A stretch of DNA of 64,000 bases from Prostheceraeus crozeri (Eukaryota; Platyhelminthes; Polycladida; Euryleptidae). Shown in pieces: positions 45,836-58,226 of this stretch. Numbering within the stretch: position 1 is the first letter of the stretch; each line of letters begins with the position of its first letter. The stretch is from assembly GCA_907163375.1 (NCBI GenBank), contig CAJQUW010008939.1, positions 310,001 through 374,000 on the forward strand, in the 5' to 3' direction. The notes beneath the pieces were generated by a model. The model was given only the letters and a program-made list of their open reading frames with translations. It did no database searches and was not told where the DNA came from. A program made the translations under genes and the position numbers.

Positions 45836-46161
45836 TAGTTCAAAATCCAACTTATTTGTTCCTGGCAACCATTTTCTCACCAGTTTATTCTTCTAGTTTA
45901 TTGTAAAAAAACCGGAAGAGTGGCAGCCCTGTATATATAACCTTTTGGCGTCGTCCGGCTTATACATCTTTTTTACTGTCATGGACAGTCATGGAAGCAT
46001 GACTGTAGGGACCTTATTATCTATAGGTCGTCACACTCAATGGCTGGCACAGGAATACTACCAGAAAGTGCACTACCATTCATTTTGTCTTTCGAGTGTT
46101 GGGAAGCGCGATCACATTGGTCTGCTATGCAGTAGTACCCGTGACTGGCAGAGCCAGTCAA

Positions 46162-46891
46162 TAGTCCGGCAGCCAGAACGAGTTTCTGCAGGGAACAAGG
46201 TCGAAAGCGCTTTTATAGAATGATGTACACCCTATGCCTACTACGAATCGGCGCGTCTGCCGAGTTCTATTGAGTTCCTCTTGTCAGACACAATCAAAGA
46301 AAAACACATGTAAATTCAATGGGACACAGATTGCAGTTTTTGGTTGAAATGAAATTTTCTATGTTTTCTCTTATCAACTGGAAAGTATTAAGTCTAGAGT
46401 CATAATTTTTGGCATGGAATGTCTTCAGGTCATTTCCTATGATGTGCAATTTGTGTATGTGCTGTTATCATGCTTCTGATCGACAATGTATGTGAGAATG
46501 TGGTTGAAAGTGGATAAAGTTGTTGAAAATGCTTGTGTTTGCCGACATTAAGAGGCTCGCCAAACCTAAATGTATTTAGCTCTATAGGCAGGGGTGTATG
46601 AACATGAAACGAAATGCCCTGAACACATCCCATGTCAAAAGTTATGACTGTGGGCTTAGTACTTTTCATGTAATCAGAGAAAACATAGAAAATTTCAAAT
46701 TAGCCAAAAGCTGCAATCTGCGTCCCATTGAATTTACATGTGTTTTTCTTTGATTCCGCCTGACAAGAAGAGGAACTAAGTAGATCTCGGCAGACACGCA
46801 GATTTGTGGTAGGCATAGGGTGTGCATCATTCAGTGAAAATCTCACTTTCATCCTCGTTCCCTGTAGAAACTCGATCTGGCTGCCGGACTA
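46162..46891. repeat. Inverted repeat, 210-bp arms
   Basis: 46162-46371 and 46677-46891 are reverse complements with moderate divergence. Both contain TAGTCCGGCAGCCAGA, CACCCTATGCCTAC, GTCTGCCGAG and AAAGAAAAACACATGTAAAT. The 300 bp between them has no gene. This is likely a foldback non-autonomous transposon. Confidence 0.65.
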
Positions 46892-46899
46892 CAACGAAT

Positions 46900-49760
46900 G
46901 GGATAAGGTCATGCTTACACTCAAGTCATTATCAATAACATAGTAACACAATTTAATTAACTTTGTTAAAAGCATTAGGTGCTATGCTCTTCATTTTTTT
47001 ATTTAGTCAACTAGGTCTAGTTTCTATTTAATTACTCAGGGATTACTCAAATTTCCCGGGGTTCATGACCATTTTTAAGGGGTTTTCCGGATTTTCCGTG
47101 GCTATTGGAATTATCGGCTTTTACCGGGTTGTCGACAACATGTAGTCGACTTTTTGCAACACGCATGGATATGTCTGTTCTATTCTACGCCAGAGTCCGC
47201 AAGGTTAAGAATTATTTATTGAAGGAGATTAACATATTTGGTGCTAAAATTCAGTGCTTTTTTTCAAAATCAAGCAAGCTCTTCTCAGGACCGGTGTTGT
47301 AATGAGGATGTATGAGAAACAAAAAAAAATTTATGAAAACATGACTGCATTCATATTTTTTGAAGTGTTATTCTGCTACATATTCAAGTAAGTCAAACAG
47401 TCTATGGTAATTTCGTCTACCACAAAAATGCTGCACTTCAATTTTACAAATAAGTGAATAATTTGAAAAACCATTCGCTTAACCAACTTGAAAATGAAAG
47501 ATACTATTTTGATTAAAAACTCTGGCACTCATAGGTTCTTTGCTGTTAAAATTTACGTAATGGATCTTGAATTGTACAAGACAATTTATGGACTTTTGAT
47601 GATATTTAGGACTTTCTAGAACATTTCGGCCGGTTTTCCGGGTTTCAGGAATTTGTAGACAACCTGAACTGTACACCACACAAACATTTATATAAGAACG
47701 CTTTTATGTCTTGATAATCACTGAAGATAAGTCATTTTTTGTGAATGCAGCGAATAGAAACTTGATTACAAACAGTAATCATACAAATAAATTATTTGAG
47801 GTAACTCTCGAAAAGGTTTTCACTTGCACCATTCTGCCTACTCATCTATCATTTAGCTCTCATCCAAATGCTTTCAACGTTATTCGTGAGGACGTCAGAA
47901 CTGTTTGCGTCAACAAACTTGCGCTCATGGATCACAGTAGAATACGAGCAAATCCATATCAATAAAAGAAATTGGGGCACAAGCTGCCCAACCATCAGGA
48001 ATTATATGAGTTCCTGGAAGAATCCACTGATTAATCAAAGATTCCAGAGTATCTCTCCATCGGTATGGTACTTCAAGTAAAAAGCACTTTACACTCTTTC
48101 AAATATAGAATGACTAGTGAACGACATGGCGCTTTCGATGAAAACTTGCATCCACCTACTTCGACAGTTCATGGCGATCCATTATCATTGAAACCATCAA
48201 TAACCATAGGATGCAGTCTAACTCCAATCAATCCTCACACATTTCTCCACAAAAGTTGCACCAATCGATAAATGTTGGTTTTTCATGAAACATAGAACCT
48301 TCAAGTTACAATAAGTCTGATTGCATTAAAACATCTCTTGGTAGGCCTATTTACTTTAGTTTAGGACGCTTTTTCACATTGATCGAAATTTTGTGAAAAT
48401 CCTTTTACTACGATCACAATGTGAACAATGGATAAATGACTCCCTATAAAAGATTGAACTCGAACAGATCGGTGTCTGCAATTAGTATATTTCAGTACGA
48501 TTATCTGCCTACTACAGTGTTCTTGGCAGTTCAGACAGATGTAACTGTATTCAATTAATCGCCATTTTGGCGCGAAGTATAAGTGGGACACTGGACAGAG
48601 AGGTAAGAATGTAGAAAGGTAGAGAGTAGAGGTTAAAGGTAGATAGTAAAAGAATAATGAAGAACAAGAATAAATTTACACAAAATAATAATCAAAAAAT
48701 GGACAAAGATTGCATTCTTTTTCCAATTTTCTGGCATTGTAAACGCAATTACATGCTATTATGATATAAGTAGGTGATGATGCAATCATGAAAATATAAA
48801 AGGCTTATAATGAATCAATCCACGGAAGGTTGGAGATGGGATTCAAGGTATGAATTAATTCAGTTAGGGATGGGGTATTTGTCATGAATCAATTCACGCA
48901 AAGCTAGTGACAACTCATGTGTATTTTAATAAAGAAGATTTTGGATGCTACCAGAATCATATGCAACAAATTTCATTTTCCGACGCAACTATAAAGAAAA
49001 AACAAAATTTTTATTTCGCAATTTCGAATGTGTATGATAGTTCATGCAAATAGTAGAAAACCTTTCAAAATCTGAGAAAAACAAAATTAATCTACCAATC
49101 GAACGAATCCATGCATCATTCACCGCATCAGCACATTCTCTGATCAATGCATCAACTCCATTGTCCCAATTCGTGTCAGTGGTATTTTTTTGCCATCCAC
49201 GACGTTTTTTTTAAGCGATCATCAGTGGCAGCAAGCAAAAAGAGGGACATGGCTTTCTGAAGTTCCACGGATGCATGAAGTTTCTGAAGGTCCAAGTGAT
49301 AGCTTTTTGACAGTTTCAATGACATCTTTTGGACCATAGAGTAAGTGTTTCGGAAGGATAAATAGAAATCAAAACACTATAATTTTAAAGCTCCTGATCG
49401 GACAAGGACATTGAATTCAGTAGAGCGTTTGGCACATCTATTAACATATAGAGGCAATGTTGATAGAATAACAAACGATAGACTGCGTTACGTGTTTCAG
49501 TAATTTACTTCTTCCAAACATCTAGCAACCTTAGGATGGCCGTGCAATTGAAATTTCCATCTACAAACTGCAGCAGTATTTTCTATTCAATCTAACAAAG
49601 CATTAAATGAGTCAATTACCATCGTCAAATTGCATTCGTTTTTTTTTCTATGATTAATTTGCTTAAAATGATGTATGTGTTATATTGAACTTAGTTCGCA
49701 GGAAATAAAAAATCTTTCAATATTAACAGCTGTTTATTTCGTATCATGCGCATTCCTTCA
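46900..49760. other. Gene-free stretch
   Basis: No exon, transposase or RNA gene can be supported. 48600-48660 is a purine-rich AGGTAGA-type imperfect simple repeat. Confidence 0.4.
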
Positions 49761-49775
49761 TTTGTTTCACACTAG

Positions 49776-50699
49776 TAGGGTTTTCAAAATCCCGACTATT
49801 CCTGATCCGGGGACTGATCCCGTGATTTTTTGCAATCGCGGATCACGGTCTTTATCCCGTATTAGGAAACTTAATGCATTTACTGATAGCATGAATAGGC
49901 TACCGTAGGCTGAGGAATACTAGGCGTTGTTTTGAATTCTTAGACGAGTATTTTGACCGATGGACTGTAAAATACAGCTAGTGATATCAGATTTATCCCG
50001 CGGGATCAGCAAAATTGATGCATTTGCTGACAGCATGATTAGGCTGGCGTAGGCTAAGCAATTCTGGGCGTGGTTTTTAATTAGACTAGTATTTTAAACG
50101 ATGCACTGCACATTACAGCTTATGACATCAGTTAGACAGTTTTCTTTTAACATGCAGACATGATAAGCTATAATAAATGTGGTAATCATTCACCATTTGT
50201 GTTTTCGCATTGAACCTGTTACGTGATTTTCAAATCGAAAATGCAATCGACTTTTCACAATAATTCGAAAATTCATTAAACATTACTGCACTTGTATGCA
50301 TGACGCTCTGTCTTTCTCTCGACTGATTGAACATAGTTTTATGTGTGGGTTGAGGAAAGTAAGCAATTTTTGGCATACTGCAAGAATATACTCTAAAATT
50401 TAATTCTAGCATACGATAAAAAAGAATGAATAAGTTACACATTTGCAGGTACTTATAAGACTACTATGTCTGATGTATTCTTGATAGTTTAAGTCTAATA
50501 TTGATTATGAAAAAGTTTCAAATATGACTATATTTAAATATGCAACAGTGAAATTATGTTCATCTTCATTTTTATTTCCTTATTACTCCATTTTCTCACA
50601 GCCTAACGGCTTAAATACGGATGTTAGCGAATCCTGGTCACCTAATCCCGGAATTCTGAATCCCGTGAAAATACGAAAATCCCGGGATTAAAAACCTTT
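49776..50699. mobile_element. Non-autonomous hAT element, 924 bp
   Basis: The 8-bp duplication CACACTAG stands at 49768-49775 and 50700-50707. The left end TAGGGTTTTCAAAATCCCG and the right end (reverse complement AAAGGTTTTTAATCCCGGG) are imperfect inverted repeats of the hAT AGGGTTTTnAAAATCCCG type. ATCCCG strings recur inside both ends. No transposase is encoded. Confidence 0.75.
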
Positions 50700-50709
50700 C
50701 ACACTAGGC

Positions 50710-52140
50710 CTGATTGATGAAATTTCACTGGATGTTGTTGCTTTTCATTTTCAGTGATGGTATGTTTTTTTCAATGAGAAATATTGACTGTCAATATGTA
50801 TTCAAAATATTGTGAATTATGGATCAAGAATTAGCCTAAAATCAGAACCAGTCATTACTTAGACTATTTGGCCCCAAATTGAAGGTGACCAATTTTTTGA
50901 CAAAAGACGGGACAATTCATGACATTGTGGTATAACAGCGTATGTAGAATGCTTTGTTGGAATGTCATAAGCGACAAGAGTCAAAAACACTGGCAGTATG
51001 GACCCGTTTTTCTTCATCATGCTGTCATGTGAAAACTTTAGAAATGTTCAGTATTTTTTAGCATTTGTGTTCCTTTACTGACCCGCGTAGGATGTTGGGG
51101 GTAGCTTAGCTAAATGAGTTAAGTACACATCGTTGGTCAGTTTTCTTCAGGATTTCTCATTTAACAAGAGCATCGCTAAAGAGAAGGGATCACCAATTTA
51201 GAAGTATTAACCGATCCACCTTCTTGTCGAGAACCTGATTACTGAACATGAAACTCTAGTTCTTGGTCATGAGTACGTGGAATTTTAAACTACGGTTGAA
51301 TATCTACAAGAAGACTTCCATCTGACTAAGAGGTCCTGGTTGACTGTCAAGTAATTCATCCAGAAAGGCAACTGACTAATCATACCCTGAATTGCATTTC
51401 ACTATATTACCTGTCTTTAATTGAGCCACTCAAAACAAATAGTCTTGTTGGTTATGTTGGGCGCACAAACAGGACGTCACTATCTGAGCTGTTTTCGCCC
51501 CATTACATTGAGATTTGTTTTGTACGATTTATTGTCATACCGATTTCAAATAGGCCTGCCGTGCTATCAATCATCAGTGGCGATAATTCAACAAACGGGC
51601 AGGATTATGTACGATTTTGGCCGAATCGATGAAATCACGTTCCCAAAAGATAGGAAAAGTTCCTTAAAAAGATTAAAGAGCTACTCAGAGCACTGGAGTC
51701 ACTTTACAAAGATATCTTCTTTTATAGGCCTATCAGCAGACCAGACAGGGGAAATTGTGTCGTCAAAATGGACAGGGAGCATTACATAAGAAAGATGGGA
51801 GAAATCCTCAACACTACTGACATAGGATATTCAAGAACAGTGTTTCTTCTCTCCTTTTTATTTCCTTCCGATGTACAGAAATTTTCAAAGGGTTGAACAT
51901 TTCAGTATCTCAGGTGATGTCTTAAATAGTAGCTGCAATGCGCTCGAGATGCGTTCACTATAGGTACGAAATTCAGTTGTTCATGTTTACGGTTAATGAT
52001 GTGCTTTAGTCTGTCAATCTGGCGAGCTTCACTTATTCTAAAGTCGACAGCATTATCAATTTTGTCGAGAATATATTTTGTTAAGTCATCAATATACAGA
52101 GCGTCATCTCCCAGGTGAGATTTATTGTGGTGTTCATAAA
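50710..52140. other. Gene-free stretch
   Basis: The open frame at 51421-51789 (122 codons) has no recognisable motif or splice support and is not called. Confidence 0.4.
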
Positions 52141-52149
52141 AACTACTGA

Positions 52150-53275
52150 CTTACTTCCCCGTTCTTCGCCCTTGTCCACGTTGAACGGGATCAGATCGTT
52201 CTAATTAACAACCCAAGAAAATTCAAGGAAGCAGATGAGAAGCCAAATGGTTACAGTACCTTCATGCTCAAAAAAGACCAACTCAACATAAAGCTACTCC
52301 GTTTGAAGAGGGATTAATCTATTGATCCGGACCTACATCACTCCAAAGACGTGTTGCAAGTCAACCATGCAGAATATAGAGATTACCTAAACTGCATAGA
52401 AATGACAGTGACCCACCTAAGCGCCCAATATTATCAATGGTGAACTCCTACGCTTCCAATATCGCCAGGTGGTTCCTTCCTTTACTTAAACGTTATTAAC
52501 CGTCTTCATTCTCAGTGAAAGACAGTTATGTTGATCAGAAAATCAGACGAGCACAATGAAATTTCCAATGATAACATTTTTCTAACTAGTTTTGATGTCA
52601 CACCTATTTGCAAGCATGCCAGAACATGATGTGGTCAAACACATTATCGATATCATTTCTCAAAATTCTTTGCCTATCAATAACGATGATCTTAAGACAA
52701 TTAATCGAGATAGCATGCACACAAATACCTTTCCGTTTTAACAATTGACATTATATTCAAATCGAAAGTCTCAGCATGGGCTCATGCCTCGCTCCCCTGA
52801 TGGCTGCATTTGCCATGAAAATGGTAGAAAAGAATATTACGGCCCGAAAATTGTACAGCAGATGTGTGACAGATTCATTCGCAATAATTGATGATGAAAA
52901 CGAGGCAAGAATTTTCCTGCAGAATTTAAACTCACAACACTCTTCCATTAAACATACAATGGAACAATAATACCCGATATTGGAATAATAATATCCAGCT
53001 CAGGACAAATTTCATTTCTTGGATATGACGGTTTTCACTGAAGATAAAATCAGAAGGCAGTGGTTGATAAAATCAAACTAATTCCTTTCAATGTTCACCA
53101 AGAGTCTAATAGCTCAAAAGGCTACGGAACTTATATTATACGCGCACTTTTCGTGAGGTCAAAAAAACTCAGGAATGACCCCAGCAAAAAAAGAAATGAA
53201 ATCCAAGGTGAAAAAACTTTTTTCATCTACTGGTTACAAATCGTCATTTACAGATTAAGTTTTTTCAGCAACTAA
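52150..53275 (+). pseudogene. Penelope-like reverse transcriptase fragment
   Basis: Plus-strand pieces in changing frames follow the order of a Penelope-type RT. An N-terminal stretch FKEADEKPNGYSTFMLKKDQ comes first, then FASMPEHDVVKHIIDIIS and NSLPINNDDLK, then MGSCLAPLMAAFAMKMVEK. Last is a DSFAIIDDENEARIFLQNLN block, where the YVDD-type box is degraded to CVTDSFA. Many stops. The GIY-YIG part is not found downstream. It is another lineage than the copies at 10 kb and 58 kb. Confidence 0.75.
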
Positions 53276-53279
53276 CATA

Positions 53280-53930
53280 AACCAAAGAAGCAACGAAGCA
53301 AGAAAAGGAGAATTATTTGTTTGAGCTGAGCGAACTGACTTTTAAGTGAGCTGAATAGATTAGCGCAAATTCAAAATGAACGGCGAACTAAGTGAGTGAA
53401 GAAAGACGTCAAATGAAAGGAACTGAGTGAACTGAAAAAATGGCCTCGTTCGAATGCACTGCTCGCATGTCATGACTTAACAGGTGTCGAGGGATGATAT
53501 CTCTTCTCACATGCAGCCAGTTGCACCCTTTCTAATGATATCTCAGTTGGCTAAAGGCCGCTTTCAGGACTGAGTTGTGGAATGTTTAGGATTCGAGTTA
53601 TTCCTCCTTAGGAGATAGCACTTACCTGGAGCTCTCAAAACAGGTTACTAACTTAGACAGTTGCCAGAGACTATTCCACTCATTAAATCTGATAGAAGCC
53701 TGCTATCAGTTTGATTGAGCAGAGAAGTTCAATGAAAAGAAACCAATAGATGGCAGTTTGCGTTTATATAAGACACATGATTATGTGTGCAGTCATTGGG
53801 AAGGCAGTCCTCGAGAATCGCACGATCATTTATGACACAGTGGTATTGCTTTCCTTTCATATCTGAAGTGCATATACTATAACAATGCTGTATTTTTCAA
53901 GTCTATGATGTTTCTACAAGCCTATTTCTT
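53280..53930. other. Upstream region of PIGP, no coding sequence seen
   Basis: An acceptor (tttgtttttag) lies directly before the first PIGP coding exon, so a 5' untranslated exon and promoter should lie upstream. They may be here, but I cannot place them. Confidence 0.35.
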
Positions 53931-53939
53931 TGTTTTTAG

Positions 53940-56900
53940 ATGGAAGGCCCTGGCCCACAACCACAAAGAGCTATTCAAGGATTTGTTATATATTTGAGTT
54001 TCTATTTTATATTTGGTGAGTGGTAACTATAATCAATTATTACAAGGTCTACTTTAAATAAGCTTTTGACGAACATCTGTGTACCAGCGTAGAAGGTTAA
54101 GAATTGTGCTAGATTGTGTGAATTGTGCTTCTGCTCTAATTTAAGAACTGAACAGTCAGGTATGTAGCTTTCTGACGAATCGTGTTTTACGTTTAAGATT
54201 CATGATAGCAGAAATCGTATAATAGAATTCATGTATATATCACAACAATATAGGCTTGCTGGTAGCGGTATTGTGCTGGGCTCTACACGGTTGACAAATC
54301 GTTGCGGTCATCATCAAACGACACATTGGACTTGTATTGTATTTGTCAGTAAGCTACATGGATTACATTACATTACATCATTCTTCATATACTGCATTCA
54401 GGTGATGTTTGTCCTTAAGTAATTATTGCATGAAATCTTCAGCAAGCGTGAGATCCGTGAAAACCGGATGTCATGACCACGTCTTCCCTCAGGCTCAGTA
54501 ACCGAACAAGTGCACGATGAGTTAGGTCGGCTTCTGTCTAATTATCTTATCTATCATTTCTGTACTCTCCTGGAGATTCATTGAACAGTTTTTATGTCAG
54601 AGAACATTGCGATCAAATTTAGCATTTGTAACTCAGTAGTAGATAGAGGAGTCGGTGTGCAATCCGTGGGCATATTGGCATAAAGATCTGAAGGACATTG
54701 TAGCCTACATGCACATTCCAAACTGAAATCATCATTTGCATAACTGATCTTAATTTATTTATTTCCATAAGTGGAAACATTTTTAAAGTAAGGATGTGGT
54801 ACTATTGGTTGTACTCGTATTATCAATATCGAGAGAGAAAGATTTGATCTATGGATTTATGAGTAATTGTCCTTAACAAAACATGTGTTGATTGGATTAT
54901 CATTAACGATATTTATTCTTTTTTCAGTTTTGTACGTTTTATGGGCTTTCATACCAAACAAAGTGCTTCATTATTTCGGATTCTTCTACTATCCAGATAA
55001 GTAAGAGCTGATTTTGCATAAATTGTGATCACGTGCTTGCATTGGACAGTCGTGTCGGACATGCGAAAATTTCGAATGTTTACAGCTGAACCCTTCCCAT
55101 TTATAACAGCTAGCATGTATGTGATTTTAAGCTATTATACGCGGCTATATTGACGGTGTGAAGTATATAGCTTGGGTGTTTCGCGCAGATAAAAACCAAA
55201 TTTAACAGATTGCAAGCAAAACTTAGATCTGCTGATTGGTTTTCTGCAAGCTCACACTATCAAGTGCAGCAATAGAATTACAAATAGAGGAACACATATC
55301 GGTCAAATAGGCCTAACGAAATCATTTGCTAGATAGCAGACATTTCTCAGTTTTTAAATTGCATTTCTAGTGGTTTCTCTGATGGATGCTCATAGATACT
55401 TCTAAATTTCACATGCAAAATGGCTCCGCAGAAAGTCTCATTTTCAAAGTTGCCTGCAGCCTACAGCTCCCGATCCGCGGGCTGAGGTCAGATTTTTCTT
55501 ATTGCAACCACTGTGTTCAACTCTTCAATCTGACTGCGCAAGTGCTGCAATTTGAATTTTAAAGTTTGACCGATGCCTGGTAGTCAGATAATGTGAGTTG
55601 ATCATCATGTTTTGGCCAATTAATTAGCACAGTTTAGAATCTAGTTGCTTCATGTCATAATTCATGAACATTTGCGTATAGTCTAGGTACATTTGCATAT
55701 AAGTTTGCTTTGTTTTCACTTCACCCGTTTAGCGTCGATTTCTACACCTCCGATGGGATGGACGATTTTTCTTCATTGAGTGCCACCAATCGATGGCGTC
55801 GGCTTCCTTAAGACCCAATCGCCCATCACCGTAACTGTACCCGAAAATGCACTACACGGGTATTTACAGGCTAATGAGGTCTCTGCTTTTTCGTATTTTG
55901 CAAGTCTCTCTTTTCCTTACTGCGATTCTATCACTTGTTTTATTCACATCAACTTTCAGACATTTGATGTTAGGCTGCAATTCCATGTTTTAAGCTTTTT
56001 TTGCAGTTGTTATTCATTTCTGCAGCCAATACGAGATCATCGTCTGCAAGTTGTCATCATTAGTAAGTCCACGCATTCCAAATATCATAAGCTTGTCAGG
56101 GCCTTTGCGAGCCTTGTTGAAGAGTTTCTTTTGGATGAAATGCACCGTCTACTGCTGCTGACAGTAATGTAGAGGTTGAAGTTTTCAAGTATGTGGACAT
56201 TACTTTACTCTATGCCCATTCCAGCTGGTACTCTAGGTCTTTTAAAATGTTCGAGTACGTACTTGTCACCAACTTGCTTGAATATCAAAATTTTCTCAAA
56301 AATGCAGAAAGCGCTGAAACTTGTTGCGCTTGCAATTTTTCATATGTAATGCGCTTGTAAACGGAGAAAAATAGTTGGAAATGTCCTATAAACAAGCAAT
56401 TTGTGATTTTAAGTTTGATTATTCGATTATTGTATAGCTTACTCGATAATTGTCACTCACTCTTGCTACTCGTTCAGCGCCATGAAGTTCCCTCATGGCG
56501 TTGGACAGCTAATGGCTCGTCTCCAGTTGTTTCGGTCTAAGACAAGATCTTCATTGATTTCGAGCTTCTTGAGATTTTCTTTGATGCAACTCTTCCATGA
56601 CTTCTCAGGTTTTCCTGTTGGTTGACAGCCGCTTTGTTCTATCTCTTTAACCGCTTTCACAAGATTGTTTGCCCTCTTCACGTGTCCAAATGTCCAAACC
56701 AGCGGAGTCTACTTCTTCGGATAGTCACTTCCAAGTCCATCTGACCACACCGTTTCATTACTAGCGTGTATCTTGCTATTGTGTGTATATTGCTATTTAA
56801 AATCACAAACAACATTTTCATCTGATTTTATGCATCATCTTCAACATACCGCTGCACTTTTCAGATTATGGGCGATAGCAATTCCATCATTATTTGTTAT

Positions 56901-56983
56901 CGCGTGTCCTGGAATTTTGATAATCTACGCCTTGATCAATTATTCTATTGTTCGGAGACCGGAGGATATTTCGACAATAAGAG
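53940..56983 (+). CDS. PIGP: PIG-P, GPI-GlcNAc transferase subunit P, first three coding exons
   Basis: Three plus-strand exons join in phase: 53940-54015 (phase 1 out), 54928-55000 (phase 2 out) and 56865-56983 (phase 1 out). Their acceptors are tttttag, ttttcag and ttttcag, and their donors are GTGAGT, GTAAGA and GTGAGA. The protein starts MEGPGPQPQRAIQGFVIYLS. It contains LYVLWAFIP, then HYFGFFYYPDKLWAIAIPSL and a second hydrophobic helix before NYSIVRRPEDISTIR. RAIxGF, WAFIP and YP-x-K-x-WA-x-A-x-P are PIG-P landmarks, and the two membrane segments match. The subunit works in the ER complex that adds GlcNAc to phosphatidylinositol, the first step of GPI-anchor synthesis. The last exon(s) with the conserved C-terminus are not seen before 64 kb. 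LINE pieces occupy intron 2. Confidence 0.88.
55740..56180 (-). pseudogene. LINE reverse transcriptase fragment
   Basis: On the minus strand LADDDLVLAAEMNNNCKK corresponds to the (Y/F)ADD LVL-type catalytic box of LINE RTs. LKTWNCSLTSN and NIKCLKVDVNKT follow, the usual next segment. Frames change several times. The plus-strand open frame over the region is a shadow. It lies in PIGP intron 2. Confidence 0.55.
56460..56760 (-). pseudogene. LINE ORF2 C-terminal fragment
   Basis: The minus strand reads TIRRSRLRWFGHL, then ANNLVKAVKEIEQSGCQPTG, KSWKSCIKENLKKLEINEDL and DRNNWRRAI. This is the tail of a LINE ORF2 (RLRWFGHV box followed by the DR-x-x-WR box). Its order relative to the RT piece at 55.7-56.2 kb is reversed for a single element, so the two are separate insertions or rearranged. 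Confidence 0.7.
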
Positions 56984-57624
56984 GTGAGACGATGTGCTTG
57001 TAAATTGAATTGACTTGATTTGAGATTCTGTAAATGGTTAGTTTTTAATATAAGCAGTGCGCTCGTTTGTCGGGAATTAATATTAGTTAAGCGAAGTGCA
57101 AAGTGGAAGTAACCAGCTTTATAGGGGAAAATGCTGATACATGAAATTCTCTAAAATTCTAGGTGTGCTACTTTTGTTAGTAATTTTATACCCTATTTCA
57201 AAAGGTAAAATTTTCTCATCTACTGTATCGTTGAAAGTAGTATTTTTGAACTTAATATATTTGGGAATATAATATTCGGGTTTCTCAAAATCGCGCGTGC
57301 AGTCATATAAAGTTATTCTCTGCTTTAGATGGTTGAATACTGTTTATTTAGTAGGCATCAGTTCCAACCAATGACTTTTCAATCATTATTAATTCAGCCT
57401 AATTACTCTCTGTTAAATGAATAAAGTAAAAACCACACTAGTACGGAAGAATGTTATTCGAGCTTTCGACCGTCCTTCAGACGGTCATAATCATGAAATG
57501 AATGAATACATTTACACCTACACGTACACCAAAAGATAAAAATGAAGAAGTTAACACGTAAGAAAAGAACAGAGCGTGCCGACACAGGAGGGGCGGAATG
57601 ACATGTGCAAGGAGGCTCAGACAT

Positions 57625-58226
57625 CTAAGATAAAACATTTCCAACACCGCGAACAACGAGATTAGCAACATGAGTATTTACATTAATGAGGCCGGAATTG
57701 AGATTGACAACATTGTCGGGATGCGATCTTATTACAGATGATTCTAACACTTTTCTAGTATGGAGGTCATTGCAGGGATAAATCAAGCGGGCGCTATCAA
57801 AATTAAAGGAGTGGTCATTATTTACAGAATGCACATATAAAGCATTGTTCATGTTATGATTGCGAATATCATACTTGTGCTCTTTAATCCGAACGTTCAA
57901 AGAACGACCGGATTCACCTATGTAAAATTTATTGCAGTCATTGCAATCAATGCGATAAACGCCAGAAGAAGGAACGACCTTGGGGGCATTGGAAACCGCA
58001 ACAGACTTAATCTTATTAGGATAGGAAAAGCTAACATTACAATTCAGGTGCGACTCGTGCGAGCGAAGCAAAGATTGCGTGCGAGTATTCAATGACGGAA
58101 CATATGGGACACAAAAACGCGAATGGAAGGAATCAGAGTCAGAACGAGGGCTTGGTTTATAAAACGAGGATTTAGCCTTGTACAAGGACTTATTAAGTAC
58201 AGATTGAGGATAGGCTAAGGCAGAAA
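57625..58226 (-). pseudogene. GIY-YIG endonuclease domain of the Penelope-like element
   Basis: This is the C-terminal part of the PLE polyprotein. The frame reads ALAYPQSVLNKSLYKAKSSF, directly continuing the RT after a one-base frame loss near 58226. It then has GVYRIDCNDCNKFYIGESGR, with the GVY and YIG strands, a Cys pair and catalytic Arg, and RIKEH with the catalytic Glu. It ends at a stop at 57625. The nuclease nicks target DNA for retrotransposition. It is intact in itself but not in frame with the RT. Confidence 0.85.

Larger units (their letters stand above)
41890..45931. mobile_element. 4-kb hAT-ended element carrying a GGGCCC minisatellite
   Basis: CAGGGCTGCCACTCTT (41890-41905) is exactly complementary to AAGAGTGGCAGCCCTG (45916-45931). 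CAG...CTG ends of this length are typical of hAT transposons. The flanks are AT-rich (ATTATATA left, TATATATA right), so the 8-bp duplication is imperfect or obscured. Inside are a decayed mariner fragment and two blocks of a GGGCCC-containing tandem repeat toward the right end. GGGCCC also appears twice just inside the left end. No hAT transposase is seen, so the element is non-autonomous. Confidence 0.7.

Noticed and set aside
51421-51789. 122-codon open frame
   Set aside because: No motif, no splice sites in phase and no neighbouring element features.
55780-56172. 130-codon plus-strand frame in PIGP intron 2
   Set aside because: It is the shadow of a LINE RT fragment on the opposite strand.
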